Below are positions 34,745 through 43,747 of a DNA stretch of 64,000 nucleotides, piece after piece. The notes under the pieces are model-generated. The model was not told the origin of the DNA. It ran no database searches and saw only the letters and a list, made by a program, of their open reading frames with translations. The DNA comes from Candidatus Accumulibacter aalborgensis (GTDB taxonomy: Bacteria > Pseudomonadota > Gammaproteobacteria > Burkholderiales > Rhodocyclaceae): the NCBI RefSeq assembly GCF_900089955.1, contig NZ_FLQX01000129.1:1-64000 (forward strand). Direction: 5' to 3'. Position 1 is the first letter of the stretch; each line of letters opens with the position of its first letter. A program made the position numbers and the translations under genes.

Positions 34745-36610
34745 TCAGTCTTGTTGTTCGCTTTCGCCCGCACGATAGCGTTGCTGCGGGTGATTTGGGT
34801 GGTGGGGGAAGAGCAACTGCAGCGAGCCCGCTTTCAGCATCGGCGTCAGATAGTGGTTCTGAAGGCTGGCCGGCGCACGGGCCAGCAGCTCGGCCAATTC
34901 ACTCAACGACAGGGGTTGGACGGCGCACAAAGAGCGAATTACCTGTCGCATTTCCTCCGGTCTTGTCCGCTTTTCTATCCGCACCCGATCCGCCAGGACT
35001 TGCAGTGTTGTCCTGTGTTGGGCCGGCGAAACCTTATGTTGAGAGCTGCCTTGCTTATGTTGGGACATCTCGTCACTATGTTGAGAGCCTTCCATGCCGC
35101 CAGACTGTTGGCTGAAGAGGTCACCGACCGGCTGCTTCGGCCACCGGTAACGCGTGCCGCGTCCATGGCCGCTTTTCTCCAACCAACTCGCCTCGACAAA
35201 TTGCTTCAGCCGAGCACCGATTTCACGGGGATGCTCTCCTCGGTAGGGCTGAATGTCGGCGTTGCCGACTTCGTCAAACCGATGCGCGAGCATCAAGATC
35301 ACACGCCCCAGTTCGTCGAGGCTACTGTAAGCATCACCCACCACCGCGCGCAACTCGCGTTCGACGTCACCTGGAATCATGCTCGCCAGCGGCAGCCAGA
35401 CGCGCGTCATCTCCAGCGCCATGTTCTCCGCGACGAACGGAATCATCCAGTGTTGTTCGCGCCAGGCGCGGAGGATTTTCTGAAAGCCCGACCCCGCCTT
35501 CTCGCCGAGCCCCAGCATCTGGAACATCTTCTGCAGGCTTGGGTTGCGCGGATCGCTCACTCCTCCCTGGTAGAGCGCCTCGCGCGGTATGCGAAGGGTG
35601 CCTGGGTTAAAAAACACAAAGGCGTCCCGCCGTTTGATCACCGTGATCGGGCGGGACGACTGATGATCCGCATGAACCAGCGTGTTCACCAACGCTTCGC
35701 GTAGCGCTTCGTGAACATGTGTCTCATCAACACGCGTCGCGCGGTCGTCCAGTTTGAACGGCACCGCGAGTCCGTCGACCAGTCGCGGATAGACGCGGTA
35801 ATAGAAATTGAAGAGGTTCGGCGCCCACTTGCCGTCCACAGTAAGCCGGAAGGTCCAGCGCTGCTCTGGATCGTCGGAGAGTTGCTCCTGATAATCAAGG
35901 TGGTAGTGCGGCGACGCGTCCAGCAAACTGCGCTCCGCGCCGAACATCAACAGTCCCGCCATCGTCAACCCGTCGCGGCCGGACACGCGTTCTCGCCGCC
36001 ATCCACCCAGCTGGCGCAGAAGTTCGATGTCGTCCAGAGCAAGGAAAGGATGATCCGGCTCACGCGAACCGAATCGGTTGCGAAAAGCTTTTAGCGTCGC
36101 GGCGTCGAGGTCGGCAAGACCGAAGCCCTCGAAGATGCCCGCATCCTGGGGTTCATCGCTTGCGTCGCGCAGCATCTGCCGCACTTCTATGTCGGTGCAG
36201 CGGTAGTCACCTTCAAAATTGCGTTTGAACGTGCCGGCGAGCGGATTGCCGTTGATAAATATCGGCCGCTGCGTACGCGTCGCACGAGGTACCTGTACTA
36301 TGACCATGTCCTTGCCGTCGATGCTCGCGACTGAAACGTCGCGATCGATGCAGATCGGCGCGTTGAGTTTTTGCGGATTGTTGTGCGAATCCCAGAAGGC
36401 CTTGATCAGCCTGCTCGGCGTACGCACGCCGGCGATTTCGTGCTGGTCGCCACTTTCCACTACACCGAGCACAATCGTGCCGCCCTCGGTATTCGCGAAA
36501 GCCGACAAGGATTCCCACAGCGACTTCGGCAACCCCCCGTCAGCACACTTGAACTCGACGTCCTGGTCTTCGCCGATATCGAGCCGGGCAAGGATCTGAT
36601 CGAGTGTCAT
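34745..36610 (-). CDS. AlbA_2/Schlafen-type ATP-binding protein
   Basis: The 621-residue protein has an N-terminal AlbA_2 (Schlafen-like) domain (about 15-135: VEFKCADGGLPKSLWESLSAFANTEGG), a HATPase_c_4 GHKL domain (about 290-385: REALVNTLVHADHQ and LGEKAGSGFQKI), a winged-helix region, a QH-repeat linker (about 510-532) and another helical domain. The spacing of GAGGG favours the second ATG, at 36610. Such proteins are common beside type I restriction genes, and some are anti-phage effectors. It follows hsdM by about 150 bases on the same strand. Confidence 0.85.
   Translation of the reverse strand: MTLDQILARLDIGEDQDVEFKCADGGLPKSLWESLSAFANTEGGTIVLGVVESGDQHEIAGVRTPSRLIKAFWDSHNNPQKLNAPICIDRDVSVASIDGKDMVIVQVPRATRTQRPIFINGNPLAGTFKRNFEGDYRCTDIEVRQMLRDASDEPQDAGIFEGFGLADLDAATLKAFRNRFGSREPDHPFLALDDIELLRQLGGWRRERVSGRDGLTMAGLLMFGAERSLLDASPHYHLDYQEQLSDDPEQRWTFRLTVDGKWAPNLFNFYYRVYPRLVDGLAVPFKLDDRATRVDETHVHEALREALVNTLVHADHQSSRPITVIKRRDAFVFFNPGTLRIPREALYQGGVSDPRNPSLQKMFQMLGLGEKAGSGFQKILRAWREQHWMIPFVAENMALEMTRVWLPLASMIPGDVERELRAVVGDAYSSLDELGRVILMLAHRFDEVGNADIQPYRGEHPREIGARLKQFVEASWLEKSGHGRGTRYRWPKQPVGDLFSQQSGGMEGSQHSDEMSQHKQGSSQHKVSPAQHRTTLQVLADRVRIEKRTRPEEMRQVIRSLCAVQPLSLSELAELLARAPASLQNHYLTPMLKAGSLQLLFPHHPNHPQQRYRAGESEQQD
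35015..35083 (-). repeat. Heptad QH repeat encoded in the AlbA_2 gene
   Basis: Four Gln-His pairs are encoded at exact 21-base steps (plus-strand starts 35015, 35036, 35057, 35078). Codons between them vary, so the period is kept at protein level while the DNA has diverged. Confidence 0.85.
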
Positions 36611-36765
36611 GCGCATCCCTCGGTAGAAAAACGAAGGTGGTGTTGCCGGAGAAGGGTGTTGACTTCCATGTGTCGATGCACTCCTGTGAATCTTGTCACT
36701 CTCCCGCTTTGCATAGCCTATAGCAAGCCATCAAGTCGAGCCGGCCCCTTTGCTCTCTTGTCTTC

Positions 36766-38265
36766 CTACCGGGCCAACCCGGCGGCCACATCGCGAAAAG
36801 CCAGCAAAGCGGCTTCGAGATGCTCGATGATCTCTTGCTGCAGCACCTCGGGCGGCGGCAGGTCGGCCAGGTTGTCGAGGTCATCGTCCTTGAGCCAGAA
36901 GATGTCGAGGCTCGCCTTGTCGCGGGCGACGAGGTCGGCGTGGGTGAAGTGCCTGAATCGATCAGACTCCTGGCGTTGATGGCGATTCGCAGGGTGGCAG
37001 CAGGCGATGAAGTCGCGCAGGTCATCGAGCTTGAGCGGCCTCGTCTTCAGGGTAAAGTGCCGGTTGGTGCGCAGGTCGTAGATCCACAGCCCCCTGGTGT
37101 GGACCTGGCCGTCCTTGGGCCGGGCGTCGAAGAACAGCACATTGGCCTTGACGCCATTGGCGTAAAAGATGCCTGTCGGCAGCCGCAGCAGGGTGTGGAC
37201 GTCGCAGGTTTCGAGCAGCTTGCGGCGGATGCGCTCGCCGGCGCCGCCTTCAAACAACACGTTGTCGGGCAGCACCACGGCCGCTTTGCCGTTGTCCTTG
37301 AGGATGGTGACGATGTGTTGCAGAAAGTTGAGCTGCTTGTTCGAGGTGGTTTCCCAGAAGTCCTGCCGCTCGTAGGTCAGCGCGTCCCTGTCTTCCTCGC
37401 CCTCGGCATTGGTGATCGTCATGCTGCTCTTCTTGCCGAAGGGCGGGTTTGCCAGCACGTAGTCGAAGCGCTCGCCTCGGTCGGCAATCAGCGCATCGGC
37501 GCGGTCTATCGCGGGTTCGCCGTCCAGCTCGCCGATGTTGTGCAGGAAGAGATTCATCAGGCACATACGGCGCGTGTTGGCGACGATCTCGTTGCCGTGG
37601 AAGGTCCTGTCGCGCAGGAACTGCTTCTGCCGTTTGTCCAGCGCCGGCGGTGTGTGCTCCAGCCAGGCGGCGTTCTCCTTCACCCACTTGCCGGTGCCGC
37701 TGATCCATTCGTAGGCCGCGAGAAAGAAACCACCAGTGCCACACGCCGGGTCGGCGATCCGCTTGTGCGCTTCCGGCCGCATGCAGGCGACCATCGCCTG
37801 AATCAGTGGGCGCGGGGTGAAGTACTGGCCGGCGCCGCTCTTGGTGTCTTCGGCGTTCTTTTGCAGCAGGCCCTCGTACAGATCGCCCTTGGTGTCGGCG
37901 TCCAGGCTGATCCAGTTCTGGGCGTCGATCAACTGCACCAGGCGCGAGAGCTTGGCCGGGTCCTGAATCTTGTTCTGCGCCTTGAAGAAGATCGCGCCCA
38001 GCATTCCCGACTGTTGGCCCAACGTGTGCAGCACGGCGAGGTAATGCGCCTCCAGAGGCTCGCCGGTCCTGGTTTTCAGGCTGGTCCAGTCATAGCCCCT
38101 GGGGATGCGGGTATCGCGCTTGTACGGTTCCTGCGCGAATTCGTGCGCGAGCTTCAGGAACAGCAGATAGGTCAGTTGTTCCAGGTAGTCGCCGTAGCCG
38201 ACGCCATCGTCGCGCAGCGTGTGGCAGAAGTTCCAGATTTTCTGGATGAGGGTCGATGAGTTCAT
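36766..38265 (-). CDS. hsdM: Type I restriction system methyltransferase subunit
   Basis: The 499-residue N6-adenine methyltransferase subunit has the N-terminal HsdM helical domain (about 1-130), SAM motif I IADPACGTGGFFLAAYEW and the catalytic motif NPPFGKKSS. AGQYFTPRPLIQAMV is a family signature. With HsdS it methylates the target and with HsdR it restricts unmodified DNA. The gene order is hsdR-hsdS-hsdM, then the AlbA_2 protein, all on the minus strand. The length is that of the EcoR124 class. Confidence 0.95.
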   Translation of the reverse strand: MNSSTLIQKIWNFCHTLRDDGVGYGDYLEQLTYLLFLKLAHEFAQEPYKRDTRIPRGYDWTSLKTRTGEPLEAHYLAVLHTLGQQSGMLGAIFFKAQNKIQDPAKLSRLVQLIDAQNWISLDADTKGDLYEGLLQKNAEDTKSGAGQYFTPRPLIQAMVACMRPEAHKRIADPACGTGGFFLAAYEWISGTGKWVKENAAWLEHTPPALDKRQKQFLRDRTFHGNEIVANTRRMCLMNLFLHNIGELDGEPAIDRADALIADRGERFDYVLANPPFGKKSSMTITNAEGEEDRDALTYERQDFWETTSNKQLNFLQHIVTILKDNGKAAVVLPDNVLFEGGAGERIRRKLLETCDVHTLLRLPTGIFYANGVKANVLFFDARPKDGQVHTRGLWIYDLRTNRHFTLKTRPLKLDDLRDFIACCHPANRHQRQESDRFRHFTHADLVARDKASLDIFWLKDDDLDNLADLPPPEVLQQEIIEHLEAALLAFRDVAAGLAR

Positions 38266-38337
38266 TGCGTTTGCGCCAATTGCCTCGGCAGTGTCGAGAC
38301 AATCTCGTATTGGCGGGCCTGTGGCGAAGGGTGCGCT

Positions 38338-39873
38338 TCAGGCGTCATTGTGGCTGTCGGTTTCTACCGCCGCCTTGCGGCGACGGGGGTTTTTCGTGGG
38401 GAGCTGCGCGCTCTTCGCCATCCGTTCGGCGCGGATGCGCTCCAGCAGCTTGCTCGCCGGTTCGTCGGTCGGGTCTTGCGGAACCAACTGGCCGGAGAAG
38501 GCGGATGTGAGGATGTTCTGGCGTTGCGCAGAGGCTTGTTTGAGGGAGACTGCAATGGCAGCCTCTTGCGACTCGATCTGAGAAAGCAACACTTCAACAA
38601 GGCCAACGATGACCTTCAGTTCCATTGGCGGTGCTATCGGGATCGGGATTCGCTCGACAATCGACTTGTTGAGCGCGGGCTGATTGTTCCCGCTACTGCC
38701 CCGTCGAGTCTCCTCGTAGCGGGACCATAGCCAGTAGTACACATACTCTGCTGGGACATCCGTTTCCGATACCCGGATGGCTGCGCAATTCTGGTTGTTC
38801 GCAGCCTCAATGTCCAAAATCGCAACTTGGCCGCGTGTCCTTCCTTCCCCGATCATGCCGAGCATGACGCTGCCAGTCGGATTGATTCCCGTGCTGCTGT
38901 TTTTCAAGCCAAGCTCACTGATTCGCTCTTTCGTCGCCTTTATTCGCGAAAAGTGCACCTCTCCTGAACTGACCCATGGGATGGTGCCATTCCAGTAACT
39001 CGGTTCCTTCCTGCTTGGAGTTGCACCGACTGCAACATGGAAACACTGACCGACGGAACTCCATAGCCAATCCTCTGGCAGTTCAGGCAGGCCGTGTCCT
39101 GTGGGCTGGTTAGGCTCGGGGTAATTGTCCTGCCAGTCCTTGGGCGGCGCCTTGCCTTGTTCCTTGAGCTTCGCGAGTTGCTTCGCTTCCCAGCAGGCGC
39201 GGCGCTCACGGAGGATACGTTCCAGAAGTTCCGCGCCGGTCTCGAATGCCTCGCCCTGTTGGGTACGCTGCGCGCGCCAATCAGCGGTCAGTGCGCCCTC
39301 GACCGCGGCTTTCAGCACTGATTGCCGGTACTTTGTGAGCTTCTTCTGCGCTGCCTTGAGTTCGGCCACGCCGGCATCGAGGTCGGAGAGTAATTCTTCG
39401 AGTTTTTCGACGATGCGGGTTTGTTCAGCCACAGGAGCGATTGGTAATTCCACTGCTCTCAGGAACTCTCCGCCTATTGCAGCGAAGGTTGTTCCAGTTC
39501 CTTGCTTTGATAGCCACGGTTCAAGTTGTCGGAAAAAGTAAAACAAATAGAGCGGGCTTGCAGGTTTCTCAGCGCCTATTGCTGCTAGACCTCGGCCAAT
39601 ACATGCGCGTTCTTGAGCGATGTTTGTCGGTCCAACAGGGGCACGAATAGAAAGGAGGATGTCGCCCGGTTCTGCTATTTTTTTCGGATCAGAGCACCAT
39701 TTCCTCACTTCAGGGTACCGTTCTCCGAACTCACTCTTTCCTTGAAAGAACGGCAACCCTGTACCTTCATTGTTGTAATGAACTGACTCGGGTGACTGCC
39801 CCATTTCAACTCGTGCCATATCTGCCAAACTAGACACCAACCAGCCCGTCGGTAGTTGTATAGGTTCCTTCAC
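38338..39873 (-). CDS. hsdS: Type I restriction system specificity subunit
   Basis: The 511-residue protein has two target recognition domains (about 1-155 and 270-430), separated by a long central helical spacer EKLEELLSDLDAGVAELKAAQKKLTKYRQSVLKAAVEG and ending in a second conserved helix QIESQEAAIAVSLKQASAQRQNILTSAF. The TRD-coding stretches are less GC-rich than the helices, as expected for exchanged domains. It overlaps hsdR by ATGA. The DNA target cannot be read from sequence. Confidence 0.94.
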   Translation of the reverse strand: MKEPIQLPTGWLVSSLADMARVEMGQSPESVHYNNEGTGLPFFQGKSEFGERYPEVRKWCSDPKKIAEPGDILLSIRAPVGPTNIAQERACIGRGLAAIGAEKPASPLYLFYFFRQLEPWLSKQGTGTTFAAIGGEFLRAVELPIAPVAEQTRIVEKLEELLSDLDAGVAELKAAQKKLTKYRQSVLKAAVEGALTADWRAQRTQQGEAFETGAELLERILRERRACWEAKQLAKLKEQGKAPPKDWQDNYPEPNQPTGHGLPELPEDWLWSSVGQCFHVAVGATPSRKEPSYWNGTIPWVSSGEVHFSRIKATKERISELGLKNSSTGINPTGSVMLGMIGEGRTRGQVAILDIEAANNQNCAAIRVSETDVPAEYVYYWLWSRYEETRRGSSGNNQPALNKSIVERIPIPIAPPMELKVIVGLVEVLLSQIESQEAAIAVSLKQASAQRQNILTSAFSGQLVPQDPTDEPASKLLERIRAERMAKSAQLPTKNPRRRKAAVETDSHNDA

Positions 39874-42650
39874 GCCACCAACTCCCGATTCATCTCATCC
39901 ATCAACCCGTCGATCTGGCTCCCGAAAACCGCCCACGCTTTCTGCAACCCGCCCTTGTCGGCAAACTCGGCGTAATCGAAATCACTGCGCGCGATGCTGC
40001 AACTGCTCGCGATGTGGTCCTTCATCAGCCGCAGCCATTCGGTCTGCTCGGGGGTGAACGCGGTTCCCCGCTGCGCGTTGTGACGGAAGATCCACTCCTG
40101 GAAGCGCTTGTCGACCTGCTCGCTGAAGGGCTTCAGCTCGGCGTCGAGCCCGATGGCGAAGCGCACCAGCGCGACGAGGTCGGTCAACTGGCGCTTGTGA
40201 TCCGCGCCCCTGACCTGTGCCGCCTGCACGCGCGCATAGGCGCTCCATAAGCGCTCGGCGGTGAGCATCAACGGTGGCCGGCTCAGTTGTTCGTGCAGTT
40301 CCTCGATCATCTCGAAAGTCAGCGCGCGCCGCTGGTACGGTTGCTGATAGAAGAACGCGAGTGCGGCGATCTCGTCCTTGTGCTGCTCGATGAACTCGGC
40401 AAAGGTGTGCACGGTTTTCCCGGCCTGCGCCTCGGCCTGCGCGCTGTAGCCCGAAAAGGTTACCTGGTCGAGGTTGATGTGGTCGATGAGCTGCTCACGT
40501 TCACGTCGGGCAGACTGGATAGCCTCGCGCAGTTCGGGCTTGTCGAACGGCGCACACGCAGCGGCCACGCGCGCTGCCCGGGCAGCGGCGATCTCGTCTG
40601 CGGTCAGCGTCTCTTCGGAACGTGTGACGCCTCTTGCCCTGGCGCTGGCCAGCGCCGCGTCGACGATGGCGTCGGGGTTCAGCGCACTGATCAGCGCCTT
40701 GCCGAGTTCTCCGACCGGGATTCCCCCGGACGCCTTTTCGACGCGCGCACGCGCCTTGTCGTCCAGTTGTTTGGCCAGGCGCAGCAGGCGGTTGGCGAGA
40801 CTCAAGACGGTGTCGTCGTCGCGGTGGCCGATGGCGACGCCTTGCAGCAGGTCCTTGAGCGGCACGCCGGGCTTCTTCTCCAGCGGCCGGCTGTCGGTCT
40901 TGCACGACTTCTCGACGCCGACGGCGTCGATCAGCACGAAGCGCGTCTTGGCGCTGTCGGCGCTGTTGCTGACGCGCCTCATGTCGTCGTAGCTCAAGCC
41001 CCGCACGCCGCGGCCCTTCATCTGTTCGTAGTAGCTCCGCGAGCGCACATCGCGCAGGAAGAGCAGCACTTCGAGCGGCTTGACATCGGTGCCGGTGGCG
41101 ATCATGTCCACCGTCACCGCCATGCGCGGGTGGTAGTCGTTGCGAAAACTCGCCAGCGTCGTGTCGGGGTCTTCTTCCGCCTTGTAGGTGATCTTCTTGC
41201 AGAAGGCATTGCCCTGGCCATACGCCTCGCGGACGATCTGGATGATGTCGTCGGCGTGGCTGTCGGTCTTGGCAAAGATCAGCGTCTTCGGGGTCTCTTG
41301 GCGGGTGGCGAAGATTTGCCCTTCGACCGCGCTCTTCATCGCCTGAACCACCTGGCGGATCTGGCTGGGGTTGACCACCGACCGATCGAGATCCCTGCCG
41401 GTGTAGGGCTTGTCTTCCTCGGTCTCGGCCCAGCGCTTCTTGCGCGTCTGCCGGTCACGGTGGTCCACCCACTCCCTGGCCTTGACTTCGGCGCCCTTCG
41501 CCGTGATCTCGGTTTCGATCACGTAGACGTCGTAGCCGACGTTGACGCCATCGGCGACGGATTGTTCGTAGGTGTACTCGGCGACGATATTCTCGTTGAA
41601 GAAGCCGAAGGTGCGTTTGTCCGGGGTCGCGGTCAGACCGATCAGGAAGGCATCGAAGTAGTCGAGCACCTGTTTCCACAGGTTGTAGATCGAGCGGTGG
41701 CATTCGTCGATGATGATGAAGTCGAAGGACTCGACCGGGACGGCCGCGTTGTAGCGGACCAGCTTGGCTTGCTGCGCCGTTTGCTGCAGCTCGTTTAGCG
41801 AAGTGTCCTCGGCGGAGTCGTCGATCGCTTCACCGGAGAGCAAGGAATACAGGCGCTGGATGGTGCTGATGCACACCTGCGCCTGCGGGTCGATGTGGCT
41901 GCTGGTGAGGCGCTGGATGTTGTAGAGTTCGGTGAATTTGCGACCGTCGTCGGGCGGGGTGTAGGCCATGAACTCCTGGTGCGCCTGTTTGCCGAGGTTG
42001 CGGGTGTCGACCAGGAACAGGACGCGCTTCGCGCCGGCGAACTTGAGCAGGCGGTAGACCGAGGTAACCGCGGTGAAGGTCTTGCCGGCGCCGGTGGCCA
42101 TGTGCACGAGCGCGCGCGGCCTGTTGCGCGCCAACGACGCCTCGAGGCCGGTGACCGCGCTGACCTGGCAATCACGCAGGTTCTGCATGGGCAGCGGCGG
42201 CAGGTTGGCGGCGAGTCGCCGGCGCAGCGTGTCGGGCTGTTCGAGCCAGTGCGCCAGTTGCTCGGGGCGAAAGAAGTGGAAGACCTCGCGTGAGCGCGGT
42301 AGCGGATCGCGGCCATCGGTGAAGCGGGTGATCTGCGCGGTGCTTTCAAACAGGAAGGGCAAGGGGGCCGTGTGCAGGCACCACTTGAGGGTGGCGTTGG
42401 CGTAACGCGCGGTTTGCACTTCGGTGGCGGTGAGGTTCTCGCCGGCTTCGTCGCGTTTGGCTTCGATGACGCCCACCGCCGTGCGCTTGGCGAAGAGCAC
42501 GTAATCGGCGGGTCCGCTATCGGTCGGGTATTCGCGTACGGCGACGCCCAATGCGGCGCCCAGGTTCAGATTCCTGACGTCCTGAACCGCCCACCCGGCA
42601 TGGATGAGCTTTTCGTCGATCTGCTGCCTGGCTTTTGCTTCAGGCGACAT
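39870..42650 (-). CDS. hsdR: Type I restriction system endonuclease/translocase subunit
   Basis: The 926-residue motor subunit has the N-terminal PD-(D/E)xK nuclease (ADYVLFAKRTAVGVIEAKRDE), Walker A MATGAGKTFTAVT, DEAD-like IIIDECHRSIYN, TATPDKRT and a C-terminal helicase half (FAKTDSHADDI, VDMIATGTDVKPLEVLLF), followed by the HsdR C-terminal helical domain. ATG 42650 (SPEAKARQQIDEKL) is preferred because the longer frame adds 50 unrelated residues. It is the first gene of this restriction operon. Confidence 0.95.
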   Translation of the reverse strand: MSPEAKARQQIDEKLIHAGWAVQDVRNLNLGAALGVAVREYPTDSGPADYVLFAKRTAVGVIEAKRDEAGENLTATEVQTARYANATLKWCLHTAPLPFLFESTAQITRFTDGRDPLPRSREVFHFFRPEQLAHWLEQPDTLRRRLAANLPPLPMQNLRDCQVSAVTGLEASLARNRPRALVHMATGAGKTFTAVTSVYRLLKFAGAKRVLFLVDTRNLGKQAHQEFMAYTPPDDGRKFTELYNIQRLTSSHIDPQAQVCISTIQRLYSLLSGEAIDDSAEDTSLNELQQTAQQAKLVRYNAAVPVESFDFIIIDECHRSIYNLWKQVLDYFDAFLIGLTATPDKRTFGFFNENIVAEYTYEQSVADGVNVGYDVYVIETEITAKGAEVKAREWVDHRDRQTRKKRWAETEEDKPYTGRDLDRSVVNPSQIRQVVQAMKSAVEGQIFATRQETPKTLIFAKTDSHADDIIQIVREAYGQGNAFCKKITYKAEEDPDTTLASFRNDYHPRMAVTVDMIATGTDVKPLEVLLFLRDVRSRSYYEQMKGRGVRGLSYDDMRRVSNSADSAKTRFVLIDAVGVEKSCKTDSRPLEKKPGVPLKDLLQGVAIGHRDDDTVLSLANRLLRLAKQLDDKARARVEKASGGIPVGELGKALISALNPDAIVDAALASARARGVTRSEETLTADEIAAARAARVAAACAPFDKPELREAIQSARREREQLIDHINLDQVTFSGYSAQAEAQAGKTVHTFAEFIEQHKDEIAALAFFYQQPYQRRALTFEMIEELHEQLSRPPLMLTAERLWSAYARVQAAQVRGADHKRQLTDLVALVRFAIGLDAELKPFSEQVDKRFQEWIFRHNAQRGTAFTPEQTEWLRLMKDHIASSCSIARSDFDYAEFADKGGLQKAWAVFGSQIDGLMDEMNRELVA

Positions 42651-42821
42651 GGCGGTGCCGGTGGTTGCGCACTCGTGGCGGCTGGAACATCGCTGCGGGG
42701 TTCCTCTTCTGGTTTTGGCCTTGCGCCGGGTACCGCTGCCGGCGTAGCATTGCCGCGTTTTGGTGAGTATGGCGAGCGAGCCGACATGTTGCCACAGCAA
42801 CGTTGCGAAAGCACGAGTCGA

Positions 42822-43747
42822 TCAGCAGGCGTGACCCTCGCCCGTGCGCGTGAATCCGAAACCGCCACTGCCACCGAGGCCAGGATGAATGCAGATCGTG
42901 ACGCCCAGCGAGCGGGCGGCCTGGTAGAGGTCGGGCGGGAACGCTGCGAAGGGAACGGCACGTTCGACGACGGACTTGATGAAGGCGATTTCTTCCTGCT
43001 GGTCACCGGCATTGCGGACGGTGAAGGATTTCAGGCTGCCGTCGGGGTTGATCCGGAACTGTACGGACGCCGTGCGCAGGCCCGTGCTTCTGGGGTCGTT
43101 GCGAACGAAGGCGGCGCTGCGGTTGAGGCGCTTCAGGAGCCCGTCGAGGTAGAGATCGAGGCTGAAGGGTTCGGGTGGCGGGGTGTTGGGCCGACGCTCG
43201 AGCATGGCGCTGCCCTCTGCGTCCACTCTTGCCTGCTGCCGGCTCATGTCCCGGGCCATGGCCAGCGAACGCTGCGCCAGGCTGGGCTTGGGAGCTGCTT
43301 TAGCCTCTGCCGCCAACTCGTCGAGGAAACGCTTCATTCCCTCCTTCTCGGCTAGCGACTCCCGCGGCGTGTCGGCGACGGCCGGCCCGGCAGGCTTTGG
43401 CACGGTCATCACTGGCGCACGAGGCTGCGGTTTGGCGGTCGGCCTGGTGGCGGCTGTCTTCGCTGCGGCTGCGGCCATCGTGGGCGGGTGGGGTGGCGTC
43501 GGCTGGGCGTCGGCATGAGGGCCGGGCGCCAGGGTCGCCTCGAAGCGTGATGACGCTGTCGGTCGGGCTGCGGGTTCTTTCCGGGGAAAGAAGAGCACCA
43601 CGGCATGCACGATCAGCGACGCGGCGACGGCCCAGGCCAGCGAGCGCGTCCGCGAGCTCGGTTCTACCGTGGCCTCGACATGGACAGGGCTTGCCGGGCT
43701 GGCTTCCGAGTTCTGGCTGACCGCCTGTGTGCGGAACGGCTTTTCAT
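42822..43747 (-). CDS. TonB-C-like membrane-anchored protein with apparent start-proximal frameshift
   Basis: The frame open below 43763 encodes a hydrophilic N-tail, a TM anchor SLAWAVAASLIVHAVVLFF, a Pro/Ala-rich linker and a TonB_C-like domain (VQFRINPDGSLKSFTVRNAG). It has no usable upstream start; GTG 43610 lies inside the anchor. ATG 43747 overlaps the preceding stop (ATGA) but is in another frame and meets a stop after 27 codons. A run of four A follows that ATG (43744-43741); one more A, or a -1 slip, joins ATG to the long frame and gives about 308 residues starting MKKPFRTQ. A miscalled homopolymer or real slippage both fit. The role is probably envelope energy coupling or a related periplasm-spanning function. 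Confidence 0.7.

Noticed and set aside
36820..38259. A 479-codon open frame on the plus strand
   Set aside because: Antisense to hsdM, whose catalytic motifs are clear on the minus strand.
40287..41798. A 503-codon open frame on the plus strand
   Set aside because: Antisense shadow of the first hsdR; composition is typical of a mirror frame and no domain is visible.
43610..43747. ATG 43747 read without a shift as a separate 27-codon gene
   Set aside because: The short peptide has no similarity, while the shifted frame gives a natural N-tail and anchor for the TonB-like protein.
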